From Burkholderiaceae bacterium (GTDB lineage: Bacteria; Pseudomonadota; Gammaproteobacteria; Burkholderiales; Burkholderiaceae_D), in NCBI GenBank assembly GCA_004298905.1, contig SCTK01000005.1, forward strand, positions 248,001 to 312,000: 64,000 nt of DNA. Reading direction: 5' to 3'. The notes beneath the pieces are model-generated. The model made no database searches, was not told where the DNA came from, and saw nothing but the letters and a program-made list of their open reading frames with translations. Position 1 is the stretch's first letter. Each line of letters opens with the position of its first letter. The position numbers and the translations under genes were made by a program. Positions 54,599-64,000 of the stretch are shown in pieces.

Positions 54599-56230
54599 TT
54601 AATCGTCGCGAAACTTCGAGGTGATGGGATAACGCCAGTCGCGGCCGAAGCCGCGTGGCGAGACGCGAATGCCGACGGGGGCCTGGCGGCGTTTGTATTC
54701 GTTGAGTTTGATCAGGCGCACGACGCGTTCCACATCGGCGGCGGGATAGCCCGCCTGGATGATGGTGGCGGCGCTTTGGTCTTCTTCCATGTAGCGTTGC
54801 ACGATAGCGTCGAGCACTTCGTAGGGCGGCAGGCTGTCCTGATCTTTTTGATCGGGGCGCAATTCGGCGCTGGGGGGGCGGGTGATGATGCGCTCGGGAA
54901 TCACCGGCGCGATGGCATTGCGATACGCGCACAGACGGTACACCAGCGTTTTGTAAATATCCTTGATGACAGCGAAACCGCCGGCCATGTCGCCGTATAG
55001 CGTGCAGTAGCCGGTGGCCATTTCGGATTTGTTGCCGGTGGTGAGAACGATGCTGCCGGTTTTGTTGGACAGCGCCATCAAGAGCGTGCCGCGAATGCGC
55101 GCCTGAATGTTTTCTTCGGTCGCGTCGACCGGCAAGCCTTTGAAGTCGTCGGCCAAAGCCGCGAGGAAGCTGTCGAACATCGGCGTGATGGAAATTTCTT
55201 CGTAGCGCACGCCAAGAATTTTCACCATCGCGCGTGCATCGATCCAGCTGATGTCGGCCGTGTATTGCGAGGGCATCATCACCGCGCGCACCTTGTCCGC
55301 ACCGAGCGCATCGACCGCCACGGCCAGCGTGAGCGCGGAATCAACCCCGCCCGACAAGCCGATGATGGCGCCGGGAAAACCGTTCTTGCCCAGATAGTCG
55401 CGCACGCCCAGCACCAGCGCTTTATAGACCTGCGCTTCCAGTTTTTCGGTAACCACTTTTTTGCCGGGTTGCAGCGCGCCATTGTCGATTTCCACCCAGC
55501 CGAGCGCTTCTTCGAATTGCGGCAGTTGCACGCACAATTCACCATGGGTATCCAGTGCGAAGGACGCGCCGTCGAACACCAACTCGTCCTGACCACCCAC
55601 CAGGTTGGCATAGACCAGCGGCAGGCCAGTCTCCTGCACGCGCGCGCGCATGATCTCGATTCGCTCCTGCTGCTTGTCGAGGTGATAGGGCGAGGCGTTG
55701 AGCACCAGCAGGATTTGCGCCCCGGCATGTTTGGCGGCGTCGGCGGCATTGGGCAGCCAGCCATCTTCGCAAATGTTGAGGCCGAACTTCACACCCTTGC
55801 ACTCGAACACCAGCGGTTTGTTACCCGGTGTGAAATAGCGCACTTCGTCGAACACCGCCGTGTTGGGCAATTCATGCTTGTGGTACTCGCCCGTGATCTG
55901 CCCGCGATACAGCACTGCGGCGGCGTTATGGCGCACCGGACGGCCGGTGACGGCGCAACCGATGGTGCGCTGTACGGGCACGCCCACAATCACATGCAGA
56001 TCAAGATCACGCAGCGCGTCGGCGAGTTGTTTCAGCGTCGTCTGGCATTGCTCGTAAAAACCATTGCGCAGCAACAGGTCTTCGGGCGGATAACCGGTGA
56101 GCGACAGTTCCGGCGTGAGCAGAATGTCCGCCCCCTGCTCCGCCGCCAGACGCGCTTGTTCCAGAATGCGTTGCGCATTGCCCGCCAGATCGCCGACGGT
56201 GCAATTGATTTGGGCAATGGCAATTTTCAT
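54599..56230 (-). CDS. nadE: Glutamine-dependent NAD+ synthase
   Basis: A 543-residue NAD synthetase making NAD+ from deamido-NAD with glutamine. The N-terminal nitrilase-type amidase (about 1-250) has its Glu in TPELSLTGYPPED, Lys in YHKHELPN and Cys in GLNICEDGW. The synthetase domain has the P-loop GLSGGVDSALTLAV. The start at MKIAIAQINC (56230) is chosen because the frame upstream overlaps the preceding gene. It is coupled to that gene by ATGA. Confidence 0.96.
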   Translation of the reverse strand: MKIAIAQINCTVGDLAGNAQRILEQARLAAEQGADILLTPELSLTGYPPEDLLLRNGFYEQCQTTLKQLADALRDLDLHVIVGVPVQRTIGCAVTGRPVRHNAAAVLYRGQITGEYHKHELPNTAVFDEVRYFTPGNKPLVFECKGVKFGLNICEDGWLPNAADAAKHAGAQILLVLNASPYHLDKQQERIEIMRARVQETGLPLVYANLVGGQDELVFDGASFALDTHGELCVQLPQFEEALGWVEIDNGALQPGKKVVTEKLEAQVYKALVLGVRDYLGKNGFPGAIIGLSGGVDSALTLAVAVDALGADKVRAVMMPSQYTADISWIDARAMVKILGVRYEEISITPMFDSFLAALADDFKGLPVDATEENIQARIRGTLLMALSNKTGSIVLTTGNKSEMATGYCTLYGDMAGGFAVIKDIYKTLVYRLCAYRNAIAPVIPERIITRPPSAELRPDQKDQDSLPPYEVLDAIVQRYMEEDQSAATIIQAGYPAADVERVVRLIKLNEYKRRQAPVGIRVSPRGFGRDWRYPITSKFRDD

Positions 56231-56718
56231 GATGTTCGCTGGAGTTTTTCTTCTTCTGCAATCTGGAGAATGTGGCGCGAAAAGTCCGGGTCTTCGCCCT
56301 GCAACAAGTCCGGCAGGTGGGTACGGAAATCTTCGCGGCGGCACCATTCGCGCATATAGTCTTCCCACGAATTCCAGCGCCGCTGCGCATTGGCATTCAT
56401 GTCCTCTTCATACACCAGCAGATAGGCGCGTTCGAACAATGAAACCAGGATGTCGAAAAGCAGCAGCATGCGTTCCACCTGTTCCTCGTTGAGGTTCTGC
56501 GTGCGCGACTGCGAGCGCAACTTGAGGTCGGGATTCTGAATCACCAGCTTGAGAAAGTCGATGTAACTTTCCGACAGCAGCTGATATTCCTCGGCCTCTT
56601 CGTTGTCGCGCTCTTTGCGCTGTTGATGGAGAAAAACAAAAATCGCCAGCGGTAGGCCCAGCGTGGTCACGATGAAACTGGCGAGTTCCCAGGCGTCATG
56701 ATCCAGCAGGTTCGGCAT
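56227..56718 (-). CDS. Hypothetical single-pass membrane protein
   Basis: A 163-residue protein with one N-terminal membrane helix (about 12-30, ASFIVTTLGLPLAIFVFL), a charged segment (HQQRKERDNEEAEEYQ) and an all-helical cytoplasmic domain rich in Trp and Arg (WNSWEDYMREWCRREDF). I do not recognise the family. It overlaps nadE by 4 nt and starts 25 bp after ppa, so it sits in a ppa-nadE transcript. Tie to NAD or pyrophosphate metabolism is only by position. Confidence 0.75.
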   Translation of the reverse strand: MPNLLDHDAWELASFIVTTLGLPLAIFVFLHQQRKERDNEEAEEYQLLSESYIDFLKLVIQNPDLKLRSQSRTQNLNEEQVERMLLLFDILVSLFERAYLLVYEEDMNANAQRRWNSWEDYMREWCRREDFRTHLPDLLQGEDPDFSRHILQIAEEEKLQRTS

Positions 56719-56743
56719 GGCGATCTTTCAAAGAGTGCTGCGA

Positions 56744-57292
56744 TCAGAACATCGGTTTTTTCTCGGCCTTGTCGTAGTTGGCCATGCCGATAGCGATTTC
56801 ATTGTGCGCCTGATCCGGACCTTCCCAGCCCTTGACCTTGACCCACTTGCCCTTTTCCAGATCCTTGTAGTGCTCAAAGAAATGCTGGATCTGTTCCAGC
56901 AGAATCGGCTGCAGATCGGCAGGTTTTTGCCAGTGCGTGTAACGCGGCAGCACCTTGTCGATCGGCACGGCCAGCAGCTTGGCGTCGCCGCCGGCTTCAT
57001 CGTCCATCATCAGCACGCCGATGGCGCGGCAGCGCACGACCACGCCGGGAATCAGCGGAAACGGCGTGATCACCAGCACATCGACCGGGTCGCCATCGTC
57101 GGCGATGGTACGGGGAATGTAGCCATAGTTACAGGGGTAATGCATCGACGTCATCATGAAACGATCGACAAACAACGCGCCGGTTTCCTTGTCCACTTCA
57201 TACTTGATGGGATCGGCATTCATCGGGATTTCGATGATGACGTTGAAATCGTGCGGGGGGTTCTTGCCGGAGGTGACGCGATCTAGATTCAT
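56744..57292 (-). CDS. ppa: Inorganic pyrophosphatase (soluble, family I)
   Basis: Family I pyrophosphatase (182 residues) hydrolyses PPi in the cytoplasm. The metal-binding motif [10 protein letters not shown] is intact, and [20 protein letters not shown] is the family N-terminus. The start at [11 protein letters not shown] (57292) fits other family members. A perfect TATAAT lies 30-35 nt upstream. It is divergent from the membrane pyrophosphatase hppA. Confidence 0.96.
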   Translation of the reverse strand: MNLDRVTSGKNPPHDFNVIIEIPMNADPIKYEVDKETGALFVDRFMMTSMHYPCNYGYIPRTIADDGDPVDVLVITPFPLIPGVVVRCRAIGVLMMDDEAGGDAKLLAVPIDKVLPRYTHWQKPADLQPILLEQIQHFFEHYKDLEKGKWVKVKGWEGPDQAHNEIAIGMANYDKAEKKPMF

Positions 57293-57321
57293 GGTGTTCA
57301 GCCGTATGTTGCAAAGCCGCA

Positions 57322-57327
57322 ATTATA
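57322..57327 (-). promoter_or_regulatory. Candidate ppa -10 box
   Basis: TATAAT on the minus strand, 30-35 nt before the ppa ATG. No good -35 is found at the normal spacing, so the call rests on the -10 alone. Confidence 0.35.
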
Positions 57328-57376
57328 ACGTGGCGATCCTTACAGGCATCTATACATAGCGCCATAAGTCTACTGC

Positions 57377-57451
57377 GCGCCCCGAGGCCGAGCCTGCGGT
57401 GCTCAACGTAGTATTCATACGTCTGCGCTCCTCGGCTCGGCCTCGGGGCGC
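57377..57451. repeat. REP/BIME-like palindrome
   Basis: Perfect 18-bp GC-rich arms (57377-57394, GCGCCCCGAGGCCGAGCC; complement 57434-57451) enclose a 39-nt centre with a smaller repeat (ACGTA...TACGT). A GTAG tetranucleotide lies in the centre and another, inverted, just outside the right arm, as in REP elements. It may be one copy of a dispersed family. Confidence 0.75.
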
Positions 57452-57583
57452 TCGCTACGACTTCTGTCACTATGTAAAAAGCACAGCCGATCGGACTCTT
57501 CCACCGGGCTGCTGAGGCATGGTATCGTGCGCCCCGGAGACAGCTAAAAATACCGCTACAAGCAAACATCACAAGCGGAAATC

Positions 57584-57610
57584 ATGACTAACCACAAAGT
57601 ATCACCATAG
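57584..57610 (+). promoter_or_regulatory. Eight-codon upstream ORF overlapping the hppA ribosome site
   Basis: An ATG-started frame reads MTNHKVSP and its TAG overlaps the hppA AGGAGG by two bases. AGCGGAA lies a few bases before it. Translation of it could expose or block the hppA site. It may also be chance. Confidence 0.3.
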
Positions 57611-57620
57611 GAGGCATTTC

Positions 57621-59789
57621 ATGTCAGCAGGACTTGTTTTTGCTCTGGTATGCGCAGTCGTAGCCTTGATATACGGCGCCGTATCGATCGGCTGGATTCT
57701 CAGCCAACCCTCAGGTAATGACCGCATGCGCGAAATCGCCGCAGCGGTGCAACAAGGCGCATCGGCCTATCTGAACCGCCAATACCGCACCATCGGCATC
57801 GTCGGCGTCGCGTTGTTCCTCATCATCGGTCTGGTGCCGATGCTGGGCTGGACCACCGCCGTCGGTTTTGCCATTGGCGCGATCCTTTCAGGCGCCGCTG
57901 GATATATTGGCATGAATGTCTCGGTACGCGCCAACGTGCGCACCGCGCAAGCCGCCACCACCGGCCTGAATGAAGCGCTGAATGTCGCCTTCCGCGGCGG
58001 CGCCATCACCGGCATGCTGGTGGTGGGCCTGGGCCTGCTCGGCGTCACCGGTTTTTATATCTATCTGAAATCCAGCCACGGCATCGACAATCTGCGCGAA
58101 ATGTTGCACCCGATGATCGGCCTGGCCTTCGGTTCTTCGCTAATTTCTATCTTTGCCCGTCTGGGCGGCGGCATCTTCACCAAGGGCGCGGACGTTGGCG
58201 CCGATCTGGTGGGCAAGGTGGAAGCAGGGATTCCCGAAGATGATCCACGCAACCCCGCCGTGATCGCCGATAACGTCGGTGACAACGTCGGCGACTGTGC
58301 CGGCATGGCCGCCGACTTGTTCGAGACCTATGCCGTGACCATCGTCGCCACCATGCTCGTCGGCGCACTGACCTTCGCCAGCCTGGGCTTCGGTGAACAA
58401 GCCGTGATCTACCCGCTGGTGCTCGGCGGCGTTTCGATCATCGCCTCTATCATCGGTTGCTGTTTCGTCAAGGCACGCGACGGTGGCAAAATCATGAACG
58501 CGCTCTATCGCGGCCTGATCGTCGCGGGCGGACTGTCACTGGTGGCGTTCTACTTCGTCACCAACTGGGCCATGGCCGGTATCGCTGAAGCCACGAGCGG
58601 CCAGTACACCACCATGAACCTGTATCTGTCGGCCGTGGTCGGCATTGTGCTGACGGCGGCGCTGGTCTGGATCACCGAGTACTACACCGGCACCGATTTC
58701 AAACCGGTCAAGTACGTTGCGCAAGCATCCACCACCGGCCATGCCACCAACATCATCGCCGGTATCGCCGTATCGATGAAGTCCTGCGCCCTGCCCGTGT
58801 TGATGGTGTGCGGCGCGATTCTGCTGTCGTTCAAGTTTGCCGGGCTGTATGGCATTGCGGTGGCCGCCACCTCGATGTTGTCGATGGCTGGCATCATCGT
58901 CGCGCTCGACGCTTACGGCCCGATCACTGACAACGCCGGCGGCATCGCCGAAATGGCCAACATGCCCGACTCGGTGCGCAACATCACCGACCCGCTCGAC
59001 GCCGTGGGCAACACCACCAAAGCCGTGACCAAAGGCTACGCCATCGGCTCCGCCGGTCTGGCCGCGCTGGTACTGTTTGCCGATTACACCAGCGCACTCA
59101 AGACCGCAGGCATGGGTACCGCCTTCGACCTGTCCGATCCAAAAGTGATCGTCGGTCTGTTCATCGGTGGCCTGATCCCATTCCTGTTTGGCGCCATGGC
59201 GATGGAAGCCGTCGGCCGCGCGGCTGGTTCGGTGGTAGAAGAAGTGCGCCGCCAGTTCCGCGAAATCCCCGGCATCATGGCCGGCACCGCCAAGCCGGAA
59301 TACGGCCGCGCGGTAGACATGCTGACCACCGCCGCCATCAAGGAAATGATGATCCCCTCACTGCTGCCCGTAGTCGTGCCGATCATCGTCGGCCTCGTCC
59401 TCGGACCGGCAGCCCTCGGCGGCCTGTTGATGGGCACCATCGTCACCGGCCTGTTCGTCGCCATCTCGATGACCACCGGCGGTGGCGCCTGGGATAACGC
59501 CAAGAAATACATCGAAGAAGGCCACCACGGCGGCAAAGGTTCCGACGCACACAAAGCTGCCGTTACCGGCGACACCGTCGGCGATCCCTACAAGGACACC
59601 GCTGGCCCGGCCGTCAACCCACTGATCAAGATCATCAACATCGTCGCCTTGTTGATCGTCCCCATCATCGGCACCATGTGGGCCACCGCCCCGGCGGCGG
59701 CTCCGGCCGCTCCGGCTGCTGTGACCGCACCCGCAGAAGCGGCTCCGGCGCCAGTTGAAGCACCGAAGGCGAATAGCGAATACAAATAA
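57621..59789 (+). CDS. hppA: Membrane H+-translocating pyrophosphatase, K+-independent type
   Basis: A 722-residue, ~16-helix pump that uses PPi to move H+. The substrate-binding acidic motifs [40 protein letters not shown] and [16 protein letters not shown] are complete. The segment [16 protein letters not shown] has Lys and Thr where K+-dependent enzymes have Ala, so it should be the K+-independent class. The C-terminus adds an Ala/Pro-rich tail of about 35 residues. AGGAGG lies 6 nt before the ATG. A terminator follows. Confidence 0.96.
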   Translation: MSAGLVFALVCAVVALIYGAVSIGWILSQPSGNDRMREIAAAVQQGASAYLNRQYRTIGIVGVALFLIIGLVPMLGWTTAVGFAIGAILSGAAGYIGMNVSVRANVRTAQAATTGLNEALNVAFRGGAITGMLVVGLGLLGVTGFYIYLKSSHGIDNLREMLHPMIGLAFGSSLISIFARLGGGIFTKGADVGADLVGKVEAGIPEDDPRNPAVIADNVGDNVGDCAGMAADLFETYAVTIVATMLVGALTFASLGFGEQAVIYPLVLGGVSIIASIIGCCFVKARDGGKIMNALYRGLIVAGGLSLVAFYFVTNWAMAGIAEATSGQYTTMNLYLSAVVGIVLTAALVWITEYYTGTDFKPVKYVAQASTTGHATNIIAGIAVSMKSCALPVLMVCGAILLSFKFAGLYGIAVAATSMLSMAGIIVALDAYGPITDNAGGIAEMANMPDSVRNITDPLDAVGNTTKAVTKGYAIGSAGLAALVLFADYTSALKTAGMGTAFDLSDPKVIVGLFIGGLIPFLFGAMAMEAVGRAAGSVVEEVRRQFREIPGIMAGTAKPEYGRAVDMLTTAAIKEMMIPSLLPVVVPIIVGLVLGPAALGGLLMGTIVTGLFVAISMTTGGGAWDNAKKYIEEGHHGGKGSDAHKAAVTGDTVGDPYKDTAGPAVNPLIKIINIVALLIVPIIGTMWATAPAAAPAAPAAVTAPAEAAPAPVEAPKANSEYK

Positions 59790-59814
59790 AAACCTAGTGA
59801 AATAAAAACAAATC

Positions 59815-59838
59815 GCCCCCGGTTCCGGGGGCTTTTTT
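59815..59838 (+). terminator. Rho-independent terminator of hppA
   Basis: A perfect 8-bp stem GCCCCCGG / CCGGGGGC with a 2-nt loop (4-nt in practice) is followed by TTTTTTATTTTTAT, 25 bp after the hppA stop. Confidence 0.92.
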
Positions 59839-59857
59839 ATTTTTATAATCACAACCA

Positions 59858-61615
59858 ATGACCGGGCCTTCTACACCAGGTAATCCCATCGCAACAGCAC
59901 GCAGCACGCGTGGACTGAGGCAGTTCCCCCATTGGCGCCTGAGTATCGCCTTCGCATTGATCTTCGCGATCATGTGGTTTGGCGGACTTGAATTGCGCGG
60001 GCTCTTTATCCCGGATGAAGGGCGCTACGCGGAAATTCCCCGTGAAATGCTGGCCACGGGCGATTGGGTCACGCCGCGCCTGAACGATCTGAAGTATTTT
60101 GAAAAACCACCGCTGCAGTATTGGACGACAGCCGTTATATTCAAGATCTTTGGCGAGGACGAATGGACGGCCCGCCTCTGGTCGGCATTGACCGGTTTCC
60201 TGGCAGCATTGGCCCTGGTCGGGACCGTGGCACGCTTGCATTCAGCACGTGCGGGATGGCTGGCCGGGCTGATGTTGGCAAGCAGCTGGGGCTATTTTCT
60301 GGCTGGGCAATATGTCACGCTCGACATGGGATTGACGTGTTTTCTGACTTGCGCCCTGTGCACCTTCTTGCTTGCGCAGCAGGACCATGTGACGCCCACA
60401 AAAACTCACCTGTATATGCTGGCCACTTGGACAGCACTGGGTCTGGCGGTACTCAGTAAGGGCCCGATTGCACTCATCCTGCCGGGACTGGCAGTGGCTG
60501 GATATACGCTAGTAACACGCAGCACAACGATATTGCGCAGACTATATCCACTGACCGGCTTGCCACTCCTGCTGATCATCGTGGCGCCCTGGTTCATCGC
60601 CGTGCAAATCCGCAACCCGGAATTTTTCCATTTCTTCTTCGTGCATGAACATCTTGAACGTTTCAGCACGGCAGAACACCAGCGTCTGGGGCCCTGGTGG
60701 TATTTCATCCCGATCGGACTGCTGGGCATGATGCCCTGGACTCCTGCCGTTCTCGCGGCGATCACGCGTGCAGGCAAACGCGCCTGGATCATGCCAGCAG
60801 GCACTTTCGACACGGAAAAATTCCTGCTGGTCTGGATTGCCGTGATCTTCCTTTTCTTCAGTGTCTCGCAATCCAAGCTGCCCGCCTATGTACTCCCGGC
60901 ATTTCCGGCGCTCGCCTGGCTGGCCACACTGACATTGATGGAGCAGAAGCGGCATCTGCTTGCGTACAGCGCAGCAGCACTTGCTGCTGCAGGCGCAGTT
61001 TTTCTCATCGCGCTCGGCACCTTGCCTTACTGGGAAAACGCGCTTCCACCAGCCTTCCAGGCGCAAGAAGTTTTCTACTGGCTTCGTTGGGCGGCTGTCG
61101 CCCTGCTGGCAGGCAGCATTCCCATCTGGTGGCTGAACCGGCAGAAGCACTTGCTAGGCGCGATGGCAACGGCCGCCATCGTCAGTCTGACGTTCTGGCA
61201 TCTCATGTTTGCCATCCTCTATGAAATTGACGAAACCTATTCTTCCGAACAACTCATCGAACACCTTGCAGGCGATCAACGCGCCTTCCTGCCCGACATC
61301 CCTTTTTACAGCATCGACATGTTCGATCACAGCGTGCCGTTCTATCTCAAACGTCCCATCACCCTCGTCGAGTACAAGGGCGAGCTGGCACCGGGAATTG
61401 CGGCTGAGCCAGAGAAATACATCAAATCCCTGGCCGCTTTCAAGCAGCGCTGGGCCGATGACACACAGGCGTTTGCGATCATGTCGCCCGCAACTTACCA
61501 GAGCCTGCGCGATGCACAGCTGCCCATGCTGGTCGTTGGGCGAGATGTGAAGCGCGTGATCGTTGCCCGTCGGCCCTTCACGCCGGAACCGGTCGACAGC
61601 ACAACCGTCCGCTAG
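59858..61615 (+). CDS. ArnT-like family 39 glycosyltransferase
   Basis: A 585-residue membrane glycosyltransferase using a polyprenyl-phosphate sugar. About 12 helices fill residues 28-450, and a soluble C-terminal domain follows. The first periplasmic loop has the catalytic-type Asp in FIPDEGRYAEIPREML and the FEKPPLQYW motif of ArnT/PMT enzymes. ArnT proper adds aminoarabinose to lipid A, but no arn operon is nearby, so the sugar and acceptor are open. Confidence 0.85.
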   Translation: MTGPSTPGNPIATARSTRGLRQFPHWRLSIAFALIFAIMWFGGLELRGLFIPDEGRYAEIPREMLATGDWVTPRLNDLKYFEKPPLQYWTTAVIFKIFGEDEWTARLWSALTGFLAALALVGTVARLHSARAGWLAGLMLASSWGYFLAGQYVTLDMGLTCFLTCALCTFLLAQQDHVTPTKTHLYMLATWTALGLAVLSKGPIALILPGLAVAGYTLVTRSTTILRRLYPLTGLPLLLIIVAPWFIAVQIRNPEFFHFFFVHEHLERFSTAEHQRLGPWWYFIPIGLLGMMPWTPAVLAAITRAGKRAWIMPAGTFDTEKFLLVWIAVIFLFFSVSQSKLPAYVLPAFPALAWLATLTLMEQKRHLLAYSAAALAAAGAVFLIALGTLPYWENALPPAFQAQEVFYWLRWAAVALLAGSIPIWWLNRQKHLLGAMATAAIVSLTFWHLMFAILYEIDETYSSEQLIEHLAGDQRAFLPDIPFYSIDMFDHSVPFYLKRPITLVEYKGELAPGIAAEPEKYIKSLAAFKQRWADDTQAFAIMSPATYQSLRDAQLPMLVVGRDVKRVIVARRPFTPEPVDSTTVR

Positions 61616-61660
61616 GCGGCGAACAGCCTAGGGCAAAAAATGTGAAAATGCAGCACCCAG

Positions 61661-61683
61661 CTTATTTGCCATACTTATTTGCC
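61661..61683 (+). repeat. Direct repeat upstream of serC
   Basis: CTTATTTGCC occurs twice, 13 bp apart (61661-61670 and 61674-61683), overlapping the candidate -35 box of serC. Confidence 0.6.
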
Positions 61684-61706
61684 CGACTGACTACTTCAAT
61701 TATTAT
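61679..61706 (+). promoter_or_regulatory. Candidate promoter of serC-serA
   Basis: TTGCCC and TATTAT (five of six -10 bases) are 16 bp apart. A start near 61713 would leave only about 10 nt before the ATG. Confidence 0.4.
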
Positions 61707-61722
61707 CTGACGGAGATTTTGC

Positions 61723-62805
61723 ATGACACGTGTTTTCAACTTTAGCGCCGGCCCGGCAACCCTGCCCGAAGCAGTCCTGCGCCAGGCAGCCGATGAAATG
61801 CTCGATTGGCATGGTTCGGGCATGTCCGTGATGGAGATGAGCCATCGCGGCAAAGAATTCATCGCCATCCATGCGCAGGCCGAGAGCCTGCTGCGCGAGT
61901 TGATGAATATCCCGACCAATTACAAAGTGCTGTTCCTGCAGGGCGGCGCCATCGGCCAGAACGCGTTTATCCCGATGAACCTGTTGCGCGGCAAGACCAG
62001 CGCCGACTACATCAACACCGGCGAATGGTCGAAAAAGTCGATCAAGGAAGCGAAGAAATATTGCAGCGTCAATGTCGCGGCCAGCGCCGAAGCGGACAAC
62101 TTCACCAGCGTGCCGAAGCAGGAAACCTGGAAGGCCGATCCGAACGCCGCCTACGTGCACATCTGCTCGAACGAAACGATCGGCGGCGTGGAATACCACT
62201 GGACACCCGATACCGGCGCGGTGCCACTGGTGGCTGACATGTCGTCCAACATTTTGTCGCACCCGATCGATGTCAGCCACTACGGCATGATTTACGCCGG
62301 CGCGCAAAAGAACATCGGCCCGGCAGGCTTGACCATCGTCATCGTGCGCGAAGATCTGATCGGCAATGCACTGCCGATCACGCCGTCAGTGTTTGATCTG
62401 AAGCAGCAGGCCGACAACGATTCGATGTTGAACACGCCGCCCACCTATGCGATCTATATCGCCGGGCTGGTGTTCCAGTGGATCAAGGCGCAAGGCGGTC
62501 TCACCGCAATGGAAACACACAACCGCGCCAAGGCTGCAGTGCTGTACGACTATCTCGATTCGACCTCGTTCTATTCCAGCCCGATCGCACGCGAAGACCG
62601 CTCGCTGATGAACGTGCCGTTCAAACTGCGCGACGAGGCGCTGGATGAGGCTTTCCTGAAAGGCGCGCAGGCACGCGGCATGATTCAGTTGAAAGGCCAT
62701 CGCTCGGTCGGCGGTATGCGCGCTTCGATCTACAACGCCATGCCTATCGAAGGCGTGCAGGCGCTGGTGGACTACATGAAAGAGTTTGAAAAAAATCATG
62801 GCTAA
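61723..62805 (+). CDS. serC: Phosphoserine aminotransferase
   Basis: A PLP enzyme (360 residues) turning 3-phosphohydroxypyruvate into phosphoserine, also used in pyridoxine synthesis. [14 protein letters not shown] is the N-terminal signature. The PLP Lys is in [24 protein letters not shown] precedes the ATG. Its stop overlaps serA by 8 nt. Confidence 0.97.
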   Translation: MTRVFNFSAGPATLPEAVLRQAADEMLDWHGSGMSVMEMSHRGKEFIAIHAQAESLLRELMNIPTNYKVLFLQGGAIGQNAFIPMNLLRGKTSADYINTGEWSKKSIKEAKKYCSVNVAASAEADNFTSVPKQETWKADPNAAYVHICSNETIGGVEYHWTPDTGAVPLVADMSSNILSHPIDVSHYGMIYAGAQKNIGPAGLTIVIVREDLIGNALPITPSVFDLKQQADNDSMLNTPPTYAIYIAGLVFQWIKAQGGLTAMETHNRAKAAVLYDYLDSTSFYSSPIAREDRSLMNVPFKLRDEALDEAFLKGAQARGMIQLKGHRSVGGMRASIYNAMPIEGVQALVDYMKEFEKNHG

Positions 62806-63988
62806 ACATTTCGACATCCTTATCCTCAACCAGATTTCCGCCAACGGTTTGAAACGTCTGCCCGCGGAAAACTACACCACGAGCAAAGAAGTTGCGCAGC
62901 CCGACGCGGTGCTGGTGCGCTCGGCCGACATGCATGCGCTGGACATCCCCGCCAGCGTGCAAGCCATCGGCCGCGCCGGTGCCGGCACCAACAACATCCC
63001 CGTCAAGGCGATGAGCGCGCGCGGCGTGCCGGTGTTCAACGCGCCGGGCGCGAATGCGAATGCGGTCAAGGAACTGGTGCTGGCCGGCATGTTGCTGGCG
63101 GCGCGCAACCTCAGTCCCGCGATGCGTTTCGTCAACGGACTTGATGCGCAGATGGCCGACATGGACAAGGCGGTCGAAGACGGCAAAAAAGCTTTCGCCG
63201 GTTATGAATTGTCCGGCCACACGCTGGGCATCATCGGCCTCGGCAAGATCGGTTGTCTGGTCGCCGACGCCGCCATCAAGCTCGGCATGAATGTGCTCGG
63301 CTACGATCCCGAGATCACCGTTGATGCCGCCTGGAGTCTGCCCTCGCAAGTGAAGAAAGCAAGCAGCGTCGCCGACGTGCTGAAGAACTCGCACTTCATC
63401 ACGCTCCACGTGCCGCTGGTCGCCGCCACGCGCGATTTGGTCAACGCCGACAACATTGATCAGATGCGCCCCGGCACCGTGCTGCTCAATTTCTCGCGCG
63501 AAGGCGTGGTCAATGAAGCCGCCGTGCTAGCCGCGCTAGGCCGCAAGCAACTGGGCTGGTATGTGTGCGACTTCCCCGGCGCGGCAATCAACGGCCACGA
63601 CCGCGTGATCGCCCTGCCCCACCTGGGCGCATCGACCCGCGAAGCAGAAGAAAACTGCGCCATCATGGTGGCCGACCAGTTGCGCGATTATCTTGAGCAC
63701 GGCAACGTCACCAACGCGGTCAACTTCCCGCAGGTCAGCATGGGGCGCGAATCGAACTACCGGGTCGCCATCGCCAACGCCAACGTGCCCAACATGGTGG
63801 GTCAGATCTCCACCACCATGGCCGCCGCCGGACTCAACATCCACAACATGGTCAACAAATCGCGCAACGACATGGCCTATACGCTGGTCGATGTCGACAG
63901 CCCGGTAGGCGATGTAGTACTGGACAAAATCCGCGCAATCGACGGCGTGTTGTCAGTGCGTTATTTGCCGCTAACGCAAGCGGGCTGA
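62798..63988 (+). CDS. serA: D-3-phosphoglycerate dehydrogenase
   Basis: The first enzyme of serine synthesis (396 residues), oxidising 3-phosphoglycerate with NAD+. The Rossmann motif is [16 protein letters not shown], the catalytic His is in [15 protein letters not shown], and [11 protein letters not shown] precedes. A C-terminal ACT domain (about 320-396) is the serine feedback site. The ATG at 62798 is preferred over a TTG 12 nt earlier. With serC it makes a two-gene serine operon. Confidence 0.96.
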   Translation: MAKHFDILILNQISANGLKRLPAENYTTSKEVAQPDAVLVRSADMHALDIPASVQAIGRAGAGTNNIPVKAMSARGVPVFNAPGANANAVKELVLAGMLLAARNLSPAMRFVNGLDAQMADMDKAVEDGKKAFAGYELSGHTLGIIGLGKIGCLVADAAIKLGMNVLGYDPEITVDAAWSLPSQVKKASSVADVLKNSHFITLHVPLVAATRDLVNADNIDQMRPGTVLLNFSREGVVNEAAVLAALGRKQLGWYVCDFPGAAINGHDRVIALPHLGASTREAEENCAIMVADQLRDYLEHGNVTNAVNFPQVSMGRESNYRVAIANANVPNMVGQISTTMAAAGLNIHNMVNKSRNDMAYTLVDVDSPVGDVVLDKIRAIDGVLSVRYLPLTQAG

Positions 63989-64000
63989 ACGTTTCGCAAG

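Larger units (their letters stand above)
57293..57620. other. Divergent intergenic region between ppa and hppA
   Basis: These 328 bp hold a candidate ppa -10 box, a large palindrome (57377-57451), an 8-codon upstream ORF and a strong ribosome site for hppA (AGGAGG, 57609-57614). No other gene is seen. Confidence 0.7.

Overview
The window reads as ordinary chromosome of a betaproteobacterium, most likely Burkholderiales and perhaps Oxalobacteraceae-like. This rests on the protein sequences, on lineage-typical small families (DUF2818 after nuoN, an ECF sigma gene followed by DUF3619 and DUF3106), and on the order leuA-pssA-psd-ilvC-ilvH-ilvI. The rank is inferred from gene content only. No prophage, IS transposase, CRISPR array or rRNA was seen; one tRNA (Leu, GAG) is present.

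Layout. 1-7.5 kb (+): the 3' part of rne with a terminator, then moaA and mobA separated by a CFA-synthase-like methyltransferase and a GAF-PAS-GGDEF-EAL protein. 7.5-12.7 kb (-): a tight five-gene run (LiaF-like membrane protein, FtsX-type permease, truncated haemoglobin, rmuC, small exported protein). 12.7-19.4 kb (-): ilvI-ilvH-ilvC, psd-pssA and leuA, covering branched-chain amino acid and phosphatidylethanolamine synthesis; a 31-residue Leu-rich ORF precedes leuA. 19.7-21.9 kb (+): ECF sigma factor, DUF3619 membrane protein, DUF3106 exported protein, RDD protein. 21.9-25.9 kb (-): fadD, scoB, scoA, SDR, for acyl-CoA and ketone-body metabolism. 26.0-42.1 kb (-): secG, tRNA-Leu, the full nuoA-N set for respiratory complex I, DUF2818 and a Nudix hydrolase, probably one very long transcription unit. 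42.3-48 kb: a YjfB-like gene, a hypothetical, then (-) pyrG-kdsA-DUF1330-eno-ftsB. 48-52 kb (-): ftsK-lolA-CDF metal exporter. 52.1-54.6 kb (+): trxB, an Smr protein, and a MntA-HepT (MNT-HEPN) toxin-antitoxin pair. 54.6-57.3 kb (-): ppa, a small membrane protein, nadE. 57.6-64 kb (+): hppA with a terminator, an ArnT-like glycosyltransferase, serC-serA.

Most genes are core metabolism. The less ordinary material lies between genes and in small cassettes. The start of nuoD is duplicated: a 49-codon decoy ORF begins directly at the nuoC stop, carries the first 11 NuoD residues, then runs through a palindromic insert and ends 8 nt inside the real nuoD. Several dispersed palindromes sit at 16.06, 39.94, 45.38 and 57.38 kb. 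tpiA, usually next to secG, is not there. The methyltransferase between moaA and mobA has lost key CFA-synthase residues. HppA carries the Lys/Thr signature of K+-independent proton pumps and is divergent from the soluble pyrophosphatase. The ECF-DUF3619-DUF3106-RDD cluster is the best candidate for an undescribed regulatory system, but its function here is inference.
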